Source: Candidatus Pantoea edessiphila (GTDB taxonomy: Bacteria > Pseudomonadota > Gammaproteobacteria > Enterobacterales > Enterobacteriaceae). From it: a stretch of 64,000 nucleotides of DNA. Below the pieces are notes generated by a model that was not told where the DNA came from, did no database searches, and was given only the letters and a program-made list of their open reading frames with translations. The DNA lies in the NCBI RefSeq assembly GCF_002933315.1, contig NZ_PDKT01000001.1, forward strand, positions 124,001 through 188,000, given 5' to 3'. Positions 52,256 through 63,640 of the stretch are shown piece by piece. Every line of letters starts with the position of its first letter. Within the stretch, counting starts at the first letter, position 1. A program made the position numbers and the translations under genes.

Positions 52256-54934
52256 TTAATCCATCATTTTACGTATAGTATAATTTAAAATTCCTCCGTG
52301 ATAATAATATTTTAGTTCTTTATTAGTATCTATGCAGCAGTATGTATTAAATACTTCTTTTTCTTGATTTTGTCTATTTATTATTACTTTTACTATACAT
52401 TTAGGTTTTAATTTAGATAAATTTATAATATCAATTAATTCTGATCCATTTATTTTTAAAGTATTTCTATTACAACCTTCGGTAAATACTAAAGGTAGAA
52501 TACCCATTCCAATTAAATTAGAGCGATGAATTCTTTCAAAAGATTCAGAAATTACTACTCTTATACCTTGTAAGTAAGGTCCTTTTGCTGCCCAATCACG
52601 ACTTGATCCTGATCCATATTCTTTACCTGCAATTAATATTAAAGGAATATTCTCTTTTTTATACTTCATTGCTGCATCATAAATTGTTAATTGCTCACCA
52701 CTAGGAAAATATTTAGTATATCCACCTTCTATATTTGGTAAAATTTCATTTTTAATTCTAATATTAGAAAAAGTTCCTCTTACCATTACCTCATAATTAC
52801 CTCGACGTGAACCATAAGAATTGAAATTTTGTACTTCAACTCCATTATCAATAAGATAACAGCCTGCAGGACTATTTTTATTAATATTACCAGCTGGAGA
52901 TATATGATCAGTAGTAATAGAATCACCAAACATTGCTAATATTCTTGCATTTCTGATATTATTTATTTGTTCCGGTAGTATTTTCATTTTTTCAAAAAAT
53001 GGAGATGGACGTATATATGTGGAATTTGCATTCCATTCATAAGTAACATTTTCATTTACTTTGATATTTTTCCATTCTTTGTTACCAATAAATACTTTTT
53101 TATATTCCTTGCAAAACATTTCACTTTTTATCTTGTGTGTTGCATTAGTAATTTCTTCCATAGATGGCCAAATATCTTTTAAGAAAATATTATTACCATA
53201 ATTATCATTGCCGATAGGATCATTATATAAATTTATTTTTATATTTCCAGCTATTGAGTAAGCTACTACTAAAGGAGGTGATGCTAGCCAATTAGCTTTA
53301 ACCAATGGATGAATTCTTCCTTCAAAATTTCTATTGCCAGATAACACTGCACTAACATTTAAATTATTTTTTAATATAGCCAACTCAATTTCTTTATTTA
53401 ATGGTCCTGAATTGCCTATACATGTCATACATCCATAACCTACTATATTAAAACCCAATTGTTCAAGATAATATAAAAGATTTAATTTATCTAAATAATT
53501 TGATACAACTTTTGATCCTGGTGATAAAGAAGTTTTCACCCAAGGTTTTTGTTTTAATCCAAATTTAACTGCTTTTTTTGCTAATAAGCCAGCTGCTATT
53601 AATACATTAGGATTAGAAGTATTAGTGCAAGAAGTAATAGAACTGATAACTACTGAACCATTTGATAAAAAATGTTTTAATCCAGTTACACTATCTTTAT
53701 ATTCTATATTTTTGCAATATTTATTAGATAAATTATTGGTATTTCGATTTTCATAAAATATCGAAGGAATATCATTTATTAAAATGCGGTCTTGTGGTCG
53801 TTTTGGACCAGCTATACTTGATTTAACTCCATTCATATCAAGACTTAATGTACTGCTAAAAATAGGTTCATCTCCATCTTTTCGCCACATTCCTTGTTTT
53901 TTTGTATATGTTTCTATTAATGAGATATGTTCTTTATCACGCCCAGTTAATTTTAAATAATCAAGAGTAACTTTATCAATTGGAAAGAAACCACATGTAG
54001 CTCCATATTCAGGTGCCATATTTGATATTGTACTACGATCTGCTAAAGATAAGTTTGATAAACCATCTCCATAAAATTCAACAAACTTATTTACTACTCC
54101 ATAATGTCTAAGCATTTGTGTTATAGTTAGTACTAAATCAGTTGCATTAATTCCAGATTTAAGTTTTCCAATAAGTTTAAATCCAATTACATCTGGAATG
54201 AGCATTGATATCGGTTGACCTAACATTGCTGCTTCAGCTTCAATTCCGCCCATGCCCCATCCTAATATTCCAAGAGCATTAATCATAGTAGTATGGGAGT
54301 CAGTTCCTATTACTGTATCTGGCCATGCAAAATTTTTATGATTTATTGTTTCATACCAAATAGTTTTACCTAAATATTCAAGGTTAACTTGATGACAAAT
54401 ACCAGTACCTGGAGGTACCACACGAAAATTATTAAAAGTTTTTTGACCCCAACGTAAGAATTTATAACGTTCATAATTGCGATCTATTTCTAATTGAGTA
54501 TTTTTTCTTAAAGCATTTTTAGTACCAAAATAATCTACTGTAATTGAATGATCTATTACTAAATCGACGGGAATAGATGGATTGATTTTTTTTACATTGC
54601 CTCCTAATTTTTTAACGGCTTCGCGCATTGTTGCTAAATCAACAATAGCTGGTACTCCAGTAAAATCTTGCATAAGTATTCTAACTGGACGATAATAAAT
54701 TTCATGTTCAATATGCGCATGTTTTTGCCAATCGATCAATGCTTGAATGTCTTTTACTGTATTGTACTTGTTATCTTGTCCTCGCAATACATTCTCTAAA
54801 ATTATTTTTAAAGATTTAGGAAGTTTATCAATATTACCAAAATTTTCTGAAATAAAAGATAGACTAAAAATATTATATTTTTTCCCCCTTATAGATATTA
54901 TTTCTTGACTATTTTCTCTTAAAGTTAATGACAT
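52256..54934 (-). CDS. acnA: Aconitate hydratase A
   Basis: 4Fe-4S enzyme interconverting citrate and isocitrate. It has 892 residues (E. coli 891). The cluster cysteines are in SSITSCTNTSNP and YGCMTCIGNSG; the C-terminal swivel domain has AGKEYGSGSSRDWAAKGP. It supplies the substrate of Icd, showing that this arm of the TCA cycle is present. It is transcribed leftward after cysB, as in E. coli. Confidence 0.97.
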   Translation of the reverse strand: MSLTLRENSQEIISIRGKKYNIFSLSFISENFGNIDKLPKSLKIILENVLRGQDNKYNTVKDIQALIDWQKHAHIEHEIYYRPVRILMQDFTGVPAIVDLATMREAVKKLGGNVKKINPSIPVDLVIDHSITVDYFGTKNALRKNTQLEIDRNYERYKFLRWGQKTFNNFRVVPPGTGICHQVNLEYLGKTIWYETINHKNFAWPDTVIGTDSHTTMINALGILGWGMGGIEAEAAMLGQPISMLIPDVIGFKLIGKLKSGINATDLVLTITQMLRHYGVVNKFVEFYGDGLSNLSLADRSTISNMAPEYGATCGFFPIDKVTLDYLKLTGRDKEHISLIETYTKKQGMWRKDGDEPIFSSTLSLDMNGVKSSIAGPKRPQDRILINDIPSIFYENRNTNNLSNKYCKNIEYKDSVTGLKHFLSNGSVVISSITSCTNTSNPNVLIAAGLLAKKAVKFGLKQKPWVKTSLSPGSKVVSNYLDKLNLLYYLEQLGFNIVGYGCMTCIGNSGPLNKEIELAILKNNLNVSAVLSGNRNFEGRIHPLVKANWLASPPLVVAYSIAGNIKINLYNDPIGNDNYGNNIFLKDIWPSMEEITNATHKIKSEMFCKEYKKVFIGNKEWKNIKVNENVTYEWNANSTYIRPSPFFEKMKILPEQINNIRNARILAMFGDSITTDHISPAGNINKNSPAGCYLIDNGVEVQNFNSYGSRRGNYEVMVRGTFSNIRIKNEILPNIEGGYTKYFPSGEQLTIYDAAMKYKKENIPLILIAGKEYGSGSSRDWAAKGPYLQGIRVVISESFERIHRSNLIGMGILPLVFTEGCNRNTLKINGSELIDIINLSKLKPKCIVKVIINRQNQEKEVFNTYCCIDTNKELKYYYHGGILNYTIRKMMD

Positions 54935-55284
54935 GAAGTACTCCTTGAGGCTTATAATTTTTTATAATATTAATATTATAAGATTTATATTAAGCTAACC
55001 TAAAATCAGGCTAATTAAGAACCAAGAAAAATTATGTACTATTATTATTCATGATAAATTTAAATTTTATAAAAAACAATTATTTATATTATAAAAAATA
55101 ATAAAAATTAATTAATACTATTTTAATATAACATTATACAATATCATTAATAATAAGACATACAACTAGCTTTTTATACAAAAAGCTAGTTGTAAATAAT
55201 GGTTATTAGAAATAATTGCTGTAAACTAATTTATTATTTTATAGTAAAAAATAATTTATTAAAAATAGTTAAACGAAATTTATA
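54935..55284. other. 350-bp spacer between cysB and acnA
   Basis: AT-rich, no gene seen apart from a 14-bp inverted repeat at 55162-55193. Presumably holds the acnA promoter. Confidence 0.5.
55162..55193. terminator. 14-bp perfect hairpin downstream of cysB
   Basis: ACAACTAGCTTTTT, loop ATAC, AAAAAGCTAGTTGT. It lies about 90 bp after the cysB stop in the direction of transcription. The T run falls within the stem and no T run follows outside it, so the hairpin is atypical as a Rho-independent terminator, though its position fits termination between cysB and acnA. Confidence 0.5.
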
Positions 55285-56307
<1,023 letters not shown>

Positions 56308-56338
56308 TTATTGCCTGATATAAATTAGAAAAAATAAC

Positions 56339-56380
56339 ATTTATTAGAAATAATGCTACAATCAATTTATTAGAAATAAT
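56339..56380. promoter_or_regulatory. Direct repeat upstream of cysB, candidate operator
   Basis: ATTTATTAGAAATAAT occurs twice, at 56339-56354 and 56365-56380, 26 bp apart centre to centre, about 80-120 bp before the cysB start; a degenerate third copy (AATTAGAAAAAATAA) lies just nearer to the gene. On the cysB strand each reads ATTATTTCTAATAAAT, which resembles the TTATTC-containing half-sites of E. coli CysB binding sites. CysB autoregulation is known in E. coli. The role here is inference. Confidence 0.4.
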
Positions 56381-56478
56381 ATTAATATTAATGTATTATG
56401 TATGGTGTAAACACACAACATACCTTTACATTAATTAATATAAAATGGAGTTAATAATTATTTTTGGTACTGAAGCAA

Positions 56479-59067
56479 TTAATTTTTAGTTTTTTGCCAT
56501 TTTCCATTAGTATAGAAAGCAATCCAATTAGTTACTTTACCTTTTTTCTTAGAAACTATATATTGTTTTTTTGTATTATGATTATATCGTATCATGGTTT
56601 TGTTGCCTTCTGCATCAGTAGATGGTCCTTCAGCAAGATATTTTAAATTTTTAGGCAACCGTTCGCTAAAACGTTTTAATTCTTCTACTAAAGGTGCTCT
56701 AGTCTCACGAGATTTAGGAAAAGTACTTGCTGAAAAAAATACTCCAGTGACACTATTACGTAATACAAAATAATCATTTGATTTCTCACAAAGTAATTCC
56801 GGGAATGGAATTGGATCTTCGTTTGGTGGAGCTATGTTTCCATTTTTTAAGATTTTTCTAATATTTTTACAATTACTACAACTCATATATTTACCAAAAC
56901 GTCCTATTTTAAAATTCATCCTTGAACTACATTTATCACAATCTATAATTAATTTATTGTTTTCTTGATTATAAAATTGACCCTCTTCTATTGAATATAC
57001 ATCACATTTTGGATTGTTACCACATATGCATATTTTATATTTACTATCAATAGTAATATAACTATCCATAGCTGTATTACATTTATCACATCGCTTACAT
57101 GCAATAAGAACATTAGTTTCATTATACTCTTCTTTTAATATATTAATTATTTCATTTTCTAATATTAAATTAATAGTTTGTTTGCAACGATCTTTTAATG
57201 ATAAAGAATATCCAGAACATCCTAAAAATACTCCAGTACTGCCCGTACGAATACCCATTTTACGACCACATACTGAACAATGAATTGAAATTAATAACAT
57301 ATTATTTAATTGCATACCTCCTTCTTCTGGCGATTTTTCAGCTATACTAAGACGATTAATAAAATTATTGAAAAATATATCTAGCACTTTTTTCCATTCT
57401 GCTTGGTTGTTAGCAATTTGATCAAGAATATTTTCCATATGAGCAGTAAAATTATAACTCATCAATTCATCAAAATTTTTTTGTAAAGAATCAGAAACAA
57501 TCTCTCCTATCTTTTCAACATAAAAACGATGATTATCAATACGTACATAACCACGTTCTTGAATAGTAGATATTATTGTAGCATAAGTTGATGGACGACC
57601 TATACCAAGTTTTTCTAACTCTTTTACCAAAGATGCTTCATTGAAACGTGATAAAGGTTTAGTAAAATGCTGGCTTGGAATTAGCTTCTCAAGATATATA
57701 GTATCATTTACCTTGCAATCAGGTAGCATATATTCATATATTTTATTAGGTATTAATTTTGTCCAACCATCAAAATTTAATACTCTACCTTTAGATTTTA
57801 ATGTATATTTACCTGCTTTCGCTATTAAAGTTATTGATTCATATTGCGCCGATACCATTTGACAAGCAATAAATTGATTCCATATTAATTGATACAACTT
57901 TATTGCATCTGATTCCATTTTTTCTAAACTTTCTGAAAGTAATTCAATATTTGATGGTCTAATTGCTTCATGAGCTTCTTGAGAGTTCTTTTTATTATTA
58001 TATATAATGGCACATTTTGGAATGTATTTTTCACCAAATTCTTTTTTTATATAATTTCTAACATCTTCTAAAGCTTTCTGATTTATATTAGTAGAATCGG
58101 TACGCATATAAGTAATATAACCAGCTTCATATAAACGTTGTGCAACCAACATAGTTTTCTTTACACTATAACCTAAATGTACATTGGCTGCTTGCTGTAA
58201 TGTTGAAGTAATATAAGGAGCAGGAGGAGTAAAATTTATTACTTTTTTCTCATAATTAGTAATTTTATAAATAAGCTTTTCCAATATCTCAATATTATGG
58301 GAGATATCCCCTTTATTAGCAAGATAAAAAATATCTTCATCAAAATGAGTAATATTCATCTGAATTTTTTCGTGATTTAAAGTTTTAAAATCAGCTTTTA
58401 GTTTCCAATATTCCTTAGGAATAAATTTCTTAATTTTACGTTCTCGTTCTACTAATAGTTGTACAGTTACAGATTGAACTCTTCCAGCAGATAAACCACG
58501 AGCAATTTTTTTCCATAACAATGGAGAAAGCATATAACCTACAATACGGTCCATAAAACGGCGTGCTTGCTGAGCGTTGACTTTATTAATATTTAATTTA
58601 ATGGGATTTTGAAAAGCCTCTAAAATTTTATTTTGTGTAATTTCATTAAATATTATACGACTGAATCGATTATCGCTTCCACCAATAACTTCTCGTAAAT
58701 GCCATGCAATAGCTTCACCTTCGCGATCAAGATCAGTAGCAAGATAAATACGGTCAACTTTTGCAGCTAATTTTTTTAATTCTGCAACAATTTTTTCTTT
58801 GCCAGGAATAATCTGATAATTAGCTTGCCAACCACTGTAAGGATTAATACCCATACTATTTATAATAGATGCTTGTTTATCTAATTTATTTTTTTTATAT
58901 TTTTTTCCACTTAAAAGAACCTTGTTATTTTTGAAACTAGTATGATTACTTTTTGGTAAATCTCTAATATGGCCAATACTAGATTTTACTATATAGTCAT
59001 TACTAAGATATTTGTTAATTGTTTTAGCTTTTGATGGTGACTCAACAATGACAAGTGTTTTACCCAT
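56479..59067 (-). CDS. topA: DNA topoisomerase I
   Basis: Type IA topoisomerase relaxing negative supercoils. It has 862 residues (E. coli 865). The Toprim domain begins [16 protein letters not shown] and includes [17 protein letters not shown]; the active-site Tyr is in [11 protein letters not shown], near 319. Three C-terminal zinc fingers are visible from their CxxC pairs (CSVCGRK, CKRCDKC, CDKCSSR), followed by zinc-ribbon-like repeats. It lies upstream of cysB on the same strand, as in E. coli. Confidence 0.97.
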   Translation of the reverse strand: MGKTLVIVESPSKAKTINKYLSNDYIVKSSIGHIRDLPKSNHTSFKNNKVLLSGKKYKKNKLDKQASIINSMGINPYSGWQANYQIIPGKEKIVAELKKLAAKVDRIYLATDLDREGEAIAWHLREVIGGSDNRFSRIIFNEITQNKILEAFQNPIKLNINKVNAQQARRFMDRIVGYMLSPLLWKKIARGLSAGRVQSVTVQLLVERERKIKKFIPKEYWKLKADFKTLNHEKIQMNITHFDEDIFYLANKGDISHNIEILEKLIYKITNYEKKVINFTPPAPYITSTLQQAANVHLGYSVKKTMLVAQRLYEAGYITYMRTDSTNINQKALEDVRNYIKKEFGEKYIPKCAIIYNNKKNSQEAHEAIRPSNIELLSESLEKMESDAIKLYQLIWNQFIACQMVSAQYESITLIAKAGKYTLKSKGRVLNFDGWTKLIPNKIYEYMLPDCKVNDTIYLEKLIPSQHFTKPLSRFNEASLVKELEKLGIGRPSTYATIISTIQERGYVRIDNHRFYVEKIGEIVSDSLQKNFDELMSYNFTAHMENILDQIANNQAEWKKVLDIFFNNFINRLSIAEKSPEEGGMQLNNMLLISIHCSVCGRKMGIRTGSTGVFLGCSGYSLSLKDRCKQTINLILENEIINILKEEYNETNVLIACKRCDKCNTAMDSYITIDSKYKICICGNNPKCDVYSIEEGQFYNQENNKLIIDCDKCSSRMNFKIGRFGKYMSCSNCKNIRKILKNGNIAPPNEDPIPFPELLCEKSNDYFVLRNSVTGVFFSASTFPKSRETRAPLVEELKRFSERLPKNLKYLAEGPSTDAEGNKTMIRYNHNTKKQYIVSKKKGKVTNWIAFYTNGKWQKTKN

Positions 59068-59505
59068 ATTTACTTAAATACCTAAAAAAAATTCTTATTA
59101 TTTGAAAACGTGATTCTTTAAAAAAGTATTTTTTTAAGATTACGTCTATGCATAAAAATCAAAAAAATATAAAATTATTATTGTTAATATTCATTTATAA
59201 AATATCTTTAATATAAAACATTGGAAAAAATTTTTTATTTTACATGATGTATTTTAATTTACAATTAAAATTTCTACTATTATTATTTAATTTATTTTGA
59301 CAAAAATTTAATTACATTTATCATTAATATATAATAAAAATGCATATTTATCTTTTTAAAAATAATGCAAACATATTTTTATGTTAATTTAATTAGATAA
59401 ATTAATCTATATTTTATTACTAAAAAAATAATATATTTATTAAATTAACCGTTGATTAATAACTTTAATAACAAAATAGCTATTATCAATACTGATTTTG
59501 TAGAT
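59068..59505. other. 438-bp spacer between sohB and topA
   Basis: Highly AT-rich and without recognisable genes. It contains an imperfect A/T hairpin near 59110-59140. It should hold the topA promoter; E. coli yciN is missing here. Confidence 0.5.
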
Positions 59506-60546
59506 TTATTTTTTAATATTCGTTAATAGTCCTATTAAAAAAGAATTTACTAATTTATTTATACCATCTACTAAACAATCAAATATTTTATTACGTTTTT
59601 TTATGTAATTTATTCTTATTACATTAAAGTTATTCATGCTCTTAATTATAAAATCATCGCTGGTACCAATTTCATCAATCAAACCTAAATCTAATGCATT
59701 ATTACCATACCAATATTCTCCAGTTGATATACTATCAATATTTACATTAGGACGCATTTTATGAACGAAATTTTTAAATAGCTTATGTGTTTTATTAAGC
59801 TCTTCTTTAAATTTTTTTCTACCGTCCTCTGTATTTTCTCCTAATATTGTTAAAGTACGTTTATACTGTCCTGCAGTATGCATCTCTATATCAATATTAT
59901 TATTTTTTAATAAACGGTTGAAATTAGGAATCTGTGCTACTACACCTACAGAACCAAGAATAGAAAATGGTGCTGCTAATATATAATTAGCTACGCAAGC
60001 CATCATATATCCACCACTAGCTGCAACCTTATCTACAGCTACAGTAATACGCAATCCACAATCTCTCATACGCTGTATTTGAGCAGCAGCTAAACCATAA
60101 CCATTAACTACTCCACCACAACTCTCTAAACGAATTAAAATTTCATCACCATCTTGATTGACAGACAATATTGCAGATATTTCTTTTCTTAAAGATTCTA
60201 CCTCTTTTGCATCTATACTGCCTTTAAAATCAATTACATACATGGTAGGTTTAAGTGTTTTCAGTTCACCGTTTTTTATAGCTGTTTTTTCAATTTTTAA
60301 TTTTCTCTTTTTTTCTTTTTTATCATTTTTTAACCAATTTTTTCTTGCTTGCAGTGGAATTTTAGCAAGTCTTAAATCTGTTTGTATCTGCTGATAATCT
60401 TCGTTTAAATTTGTTATATGAAGTTGTCCATTTTGATTTTTTTTCTTTAAAGACCCGCTCATGAAAACCAACAAAAATATAGAAATGATAAGTATTACTG
60501 TCGTAAATTTTATTAAGAAAAGTCCATAATTTAACAAAAAATTCAT
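59506..60546 (-). CDS. sohB: Inner-membrane-anchored S49 family peptidase SohB
   Basis: Related to signal peptide peptidase SppA; the physiological substrate is unclear. It has 346 residues (E. coli 349). One N-terminal membrane segment (residues about 8-28) is followed by a lysine-rich linker, then the protease domain with the catalytic Ser in KVAASGGYMMACVA and the Lys in HTAGQYKRTLT. Its active site therefore lies in the periplasm if family topology applies. It is intact and in ancestral order with topA. Confidence 0.95.
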   Translation of the reverse strand: MNFLLNYGLFLIKFTTVILIISIFLLVFMSGSLKKKNQNGQLHITNLNEDYQQIQTDLRLAKIPLQARKNWLKNDKKEKKRKLKIEKTAIKNGELKTLKPTMYVIDFKGSIDAKEVESLRKEISAILSVNQDGDEILIRLESCGGVVNGYGLAAAQIQRMRDCGLRITVAVDKVAASGGYMMACVANYILAAPFSILGSVGVVAQIPNFNRLLKNNNIDIEMHTAGQYKRTLTILGENTEDGRKKFKEELNKTHKLFKNFVHKMRPNVNIDSISTGEYWYGNNALDLGLIDEIGTSDDFIIKSMNNFNVIRINYIKKRNKIFDCLVDGINKLVNSFLIGLLTNIKK

Positions 60547-61476
60547 TATTATAACCTATAAAATAGAGAAATTAAGTATAAAAATCTAGTTTATTTTTTT
60601 GTACAGTAAACAATGTAATTATTTATGAAAAATATTTTCCTTTTTTAATCAACTATTTTACTACTGAAAACAGTAGCATATGTTTTTCTATTTTTTTTCC
60701 ATTACCCTTTGTTTTTATATTTTTTTTTAATAAATATCACATGTATAATTAAATTGTCATACTAATGATTACTTAAATTTTATGACAATTATATAATAAA
60801 ATATATAATATATTGATAATATTTTTATTATTAAAATATTATCAATATATTTTAATAATAAATTAAAGATAATATGCTTAAAATTGAATGTTATTTGCAA
60901 GTATTATATATTAATCAATTTTTTTCAATTAGTACCAAAATATGTTATGAATACATTATTATCAATGTAAATGTTTATAAAAAATAAACTGTAATTTATC
61001 ATTAAGATGAATATATTTATTTTTAAAATTATTTTATATATAGAATAAAATATTTAACAATTATAGCAATGATATACATCAAATTACTATAAGATTATAA
61101 TTTTATATTAATTGTTCTGTATTTAATGCTAAATATAAAATAATAAATAAATACACAAAAAAACTTTAAATGCTATATCAAATTGATATTATTATATATT
61201 ATTTGAATTAAAGTTAATATCAATAATATAAAAATATATTAATAATATAATAAATATAAATAAATAAATTAATACCTAATAAAATATTATTTTTTAACTA
61301 ACTTATTAAATTAAAATCATGTTGAAGTTATAGCTACCAAATATAGTATATTGTTTTTAATTTTATTTATAATTAAGTATCTTATTATTAAGGAATATGA
61401 ATAATTTTTGTTTAAAACCACTAATTTTAAATATATTTTTTAGATAAAAGTATCATGTAATTTAGAGAAAATTATT
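60547..61476. other. 930-bp divergent spacer between sohB and trpE
   Basis: The longest non-coding stretch of the window, extremely AT-rich. It contains a 19-bp perfect inverted repeat at 60807-60851. No Trp-codon leader peptide and no trp operator-like sequence could be found before trpE, so classic attenuation and TrpR control appear absent. Confidence 0.6.
60807..60851. repeat. 19-bp perfect inverted repeat in the sohB-trpE spacer
   Basis: AATATATTGATAATATTTT, 7-nt loop, then AAAATATTATCAATATATT. It is the longest perfect stem noticed in the window. It lies about 260 bp before the sohB start and about 625 bp before trpE, in an otherwise structureless spacer. Confidence 0.6.
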
Positions 61477-63045
61477 ATGTCAAATGACAAACTTTTAGTA
61501 AAATTAATTAGTGTTGATGCACCTTATCATGAAAATCCTGGAGTACTATTTCATCAATTATGTGGCACACGACCAGCAACTCTGTTGCTTGAATCCGCAA
61601 ATATAAAAAGCAAACAAAATCTAAAAAGCTTATTAATTATAGATAGTGCATTACGTATTACTGCATTAGGCAGCTATGTTTTTATACATGCTTTATCAAA
61701 AAATGGCCAAATACTGTTATCACTATTAGATAATGTGTTACCTAATAATATACATAATGAGGTAGTTGCATTAAATAAACGTAAATTAAAATTCCCAGTT
61801 ATTCATAATATTAAACAAGATGAAGATAATCGTTTAAAAAACCCATCGATACTTGATCCACTAAGATTAATTTTACAATTAATAAAAATACCTTCAGATA
61901 AAAAAGAAGCATTTTTACTTGGTGGTTTATTTGCATATGATTTAGTTGAAAATTTTGAGACTTTACCCAAGATCAAAAATGAACAAAATTGTCCTGATTA
62001 TTGTTTTTATCTATCTGAAATTTTATTAAAAATAGATCATAGAAAAAAAAATTCTTGTTTACAAGGCAGTATATTTTGTAAATCTGTAGAAGAATCACGA
62101 CGATTACATATTAGGATTAAAAAATTGCAAAGCAAAATGTTACAAACATTTTCTAAATTACCCATAAAAAAAATTAAAAATATGCAACTTAAAATGAATC
62201 AAAGTGATAAAGAATATTGTAATACAATAAATCAAATGCAAAAATCGATACGTTCAGGGGAAATATTTCAAGTAGTACCATCTCGTCGTTTTTATTTGCC
62301 ATGTCCTTCTCCGTTAGCTGCATATAATATACTAAAAAATGACAACTTAAGTCCATATATGTTTTTCATGCAAGATAGAGATTTTTCATTATTTGGTGCA
62401 TCTCCGGAAAGTTCACTAAAATATAGTGCCAATTCACGTCAAATAGAAATATATCCAATAGCAGGAACACGTCCTAGAGGACGTCATAGTGATAATTCTT
62501 TAGATTTAGATCTTGATAGTCGTATTGAACTTGAAATGCGTACAAACCACAAAGAACTTTCAGAGCATCTAATGTTGGTTGATTTAGCACGTAGTGATTT
62601 AGCTCGAGTTTGCATACCAGGCACTCGTTATATAGCTGATTTAACTAAAGTTGATCGTTATTCTTATGTAATGCATTTAGTCTCTCGAATTATAGGAACA
62701 CTGAAATCAGATTTAGATGCATTACATGCATATCGAGCTTGTATGAATATGGGCACTCTTACTGGCGCACCTAAAGTACGTGCTATGCAATTAATAGCAG
62801 CTGCAGAAGGTACTAGACGTGGTAGCTATGGTGGTTCAGTAGGATATTTAAATTCACAAGGTGATTTAGATACATGTATTGTTATTCGTTCTGCTTATGT
62901 TGAAAATGGAATCGCTACAGTACAAGCTGGAGCTGGTATAGTTTTGGATTCTAACCCACAAGAAGAAGCAGATGAAAGCCTTAATAAGGCTAGAGCAGTA
63001 TTACGTGCTATTGCAACTGCACATCACTGTGAGGAAATATTTTAA
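61477..63045 (+). CDS. trpE: Anthranilate synthase component I
   Basis: Makes anthranilate from chorismate with ammonia delivered by TrpG. It has 522 residues (E. coli 520). The tryptophan feedback site is kept (LLLES with Ser40), so the enzyme is probably inhibited by Trp. Catalytic C-terminal segments are conserved, such as [26 protein letters not shown] and [11 protein letters not shown]. The stop overlaps the trpG ATG by one base (TAATG), so translation should be coupled. First gene of a trp operon that runs off the window. Confidence 0.97.
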   Translation: MSNDKLLVKLISVDAPYHENPGVLFHQLCGTRPATLLLESANIKSKQNLKSLLIIDSALRITALGSYVFIHALSKNGQILLSLLDNVLPNNIHNEVVALNKRKLKFPVIHNIKQDEDNRLKNPSILDPLRLILQLIKIPSDKKEAFLLGGLFAYDLVENFETLPKIKNEQNCPDYCFYLSEILLKIDHRKKNSCLQGSIFCKSVEESRRLHIRIKKLQSKMLQTFSKLPIKKIKNMQLKMNQSDKEYCNTINQMQKSIRSGEIFQVVPSRRFYLPCPSPLAAYNILKNDNLSPYMFFMQDRDFSLFGASPESSLKYSANSRQIEIYPIAGTRPRGRHSDNSLDLDLDSRIELEMRTNHKELSEHLMLVDLARSDLARVCIPGTRYIADLTKVDRYSYVMHLVSRIIGTLKSDLDALHAYRACMNMGTLTGAPKVRAMQLIAAAEGTRRGSYGGSVGYLNSQGDLDTCIVIRSAYVENGIATVQAGAGIVLDSNPQEEADESLNKARAVLRAIATAHHCEEIF

Positions 63046-63626
63046 TGGCTAATATCTTACTGATTGATAATATCGATTCTTTTACGTATAACTTTGTTGA
63101 TCAATTAAGAATTTTTAACCATAAGGTATGTATTTATAGAAATAATGTCCATGTTAATATATTAATAGATCAAATTCATAACATGAAACATCCTATTCTT
63201 GTTTTATCAGCTGGACCTGGATCACCTAAATATGCTGGTTGTATGTTAGAAATAATTAAAGAATTTTGTGGATATATTCCAATTATAGGTATTTGCCTTG
63301 GTCATCAAGCTATTATAGAATTTTATGGAGGTAATGTTTGTCAATCAGGAGAAATATTACATGGAAAAAGTTCTTTGATAGATCACGATGGAAAGGATAT
63401 GTTTCAAGATCTCATGAATCCAATGTCAGTTGCACGTTATCATTCCTTAGTAGGTATTAATATACCATCATGTCTCACTATAAACGCTAAATATAAAAAT
63501 ATGGTCATGGCAGTAAGAAATAATACAGATAGAGTATGTGGATTTCAATTTCATCCTGAATCTATATTAACTATGCAGGGGGCACGTTTAATTAAACAAA
63601 CATTAAATTGGGCATTGATAAAATAA
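63045..63626 (+). CDS. trpG: Anthranilate synthase component II (glutamine amidotransferase)
   Basis: Class I glutamine amidotransferase that provides ammonia to TrpE. It has 193 residues. The catalytic triad is Cys84 in GICLGHQAI and His170/Glu172 in FQFHPESIL; the oxyanion region is [11 protein letters not shown]. In E. coli and Salmonella this domain is fused to TrpD; here it ends with its own stop codon, 14 bp before trpD, as in Serratia and Yersinia. It overlaps trpE by one base. Confidence 0.97.
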   Translation: MANILLIDNIDSFTYNFVDQLRIFNHKVCIYRNNVHVNILIDQIHNMKHPILVLSAGPGSPKYAGCMLEIIKEFCGYIPIIGICLGHQAIIEFYGGNVCQSGEILHGKSSLIDHDGKDMFQDLMNPMSVARYHSLVGINIPSCLTINAKYKNMVMAVRNNTDRVCGFQFHPESILTMQGARLIKQTLNWALIK

Positions 63627-63640
63627 AAGTGGAGATAAAT

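Noticed and set aside
61397-61447. Small frame of 16 codons before trpE as a trp leader peptide
   Set aside because: It has AGGA only two bases before its ATG and contains no Trp codon; no attenuator hairpin follows it.
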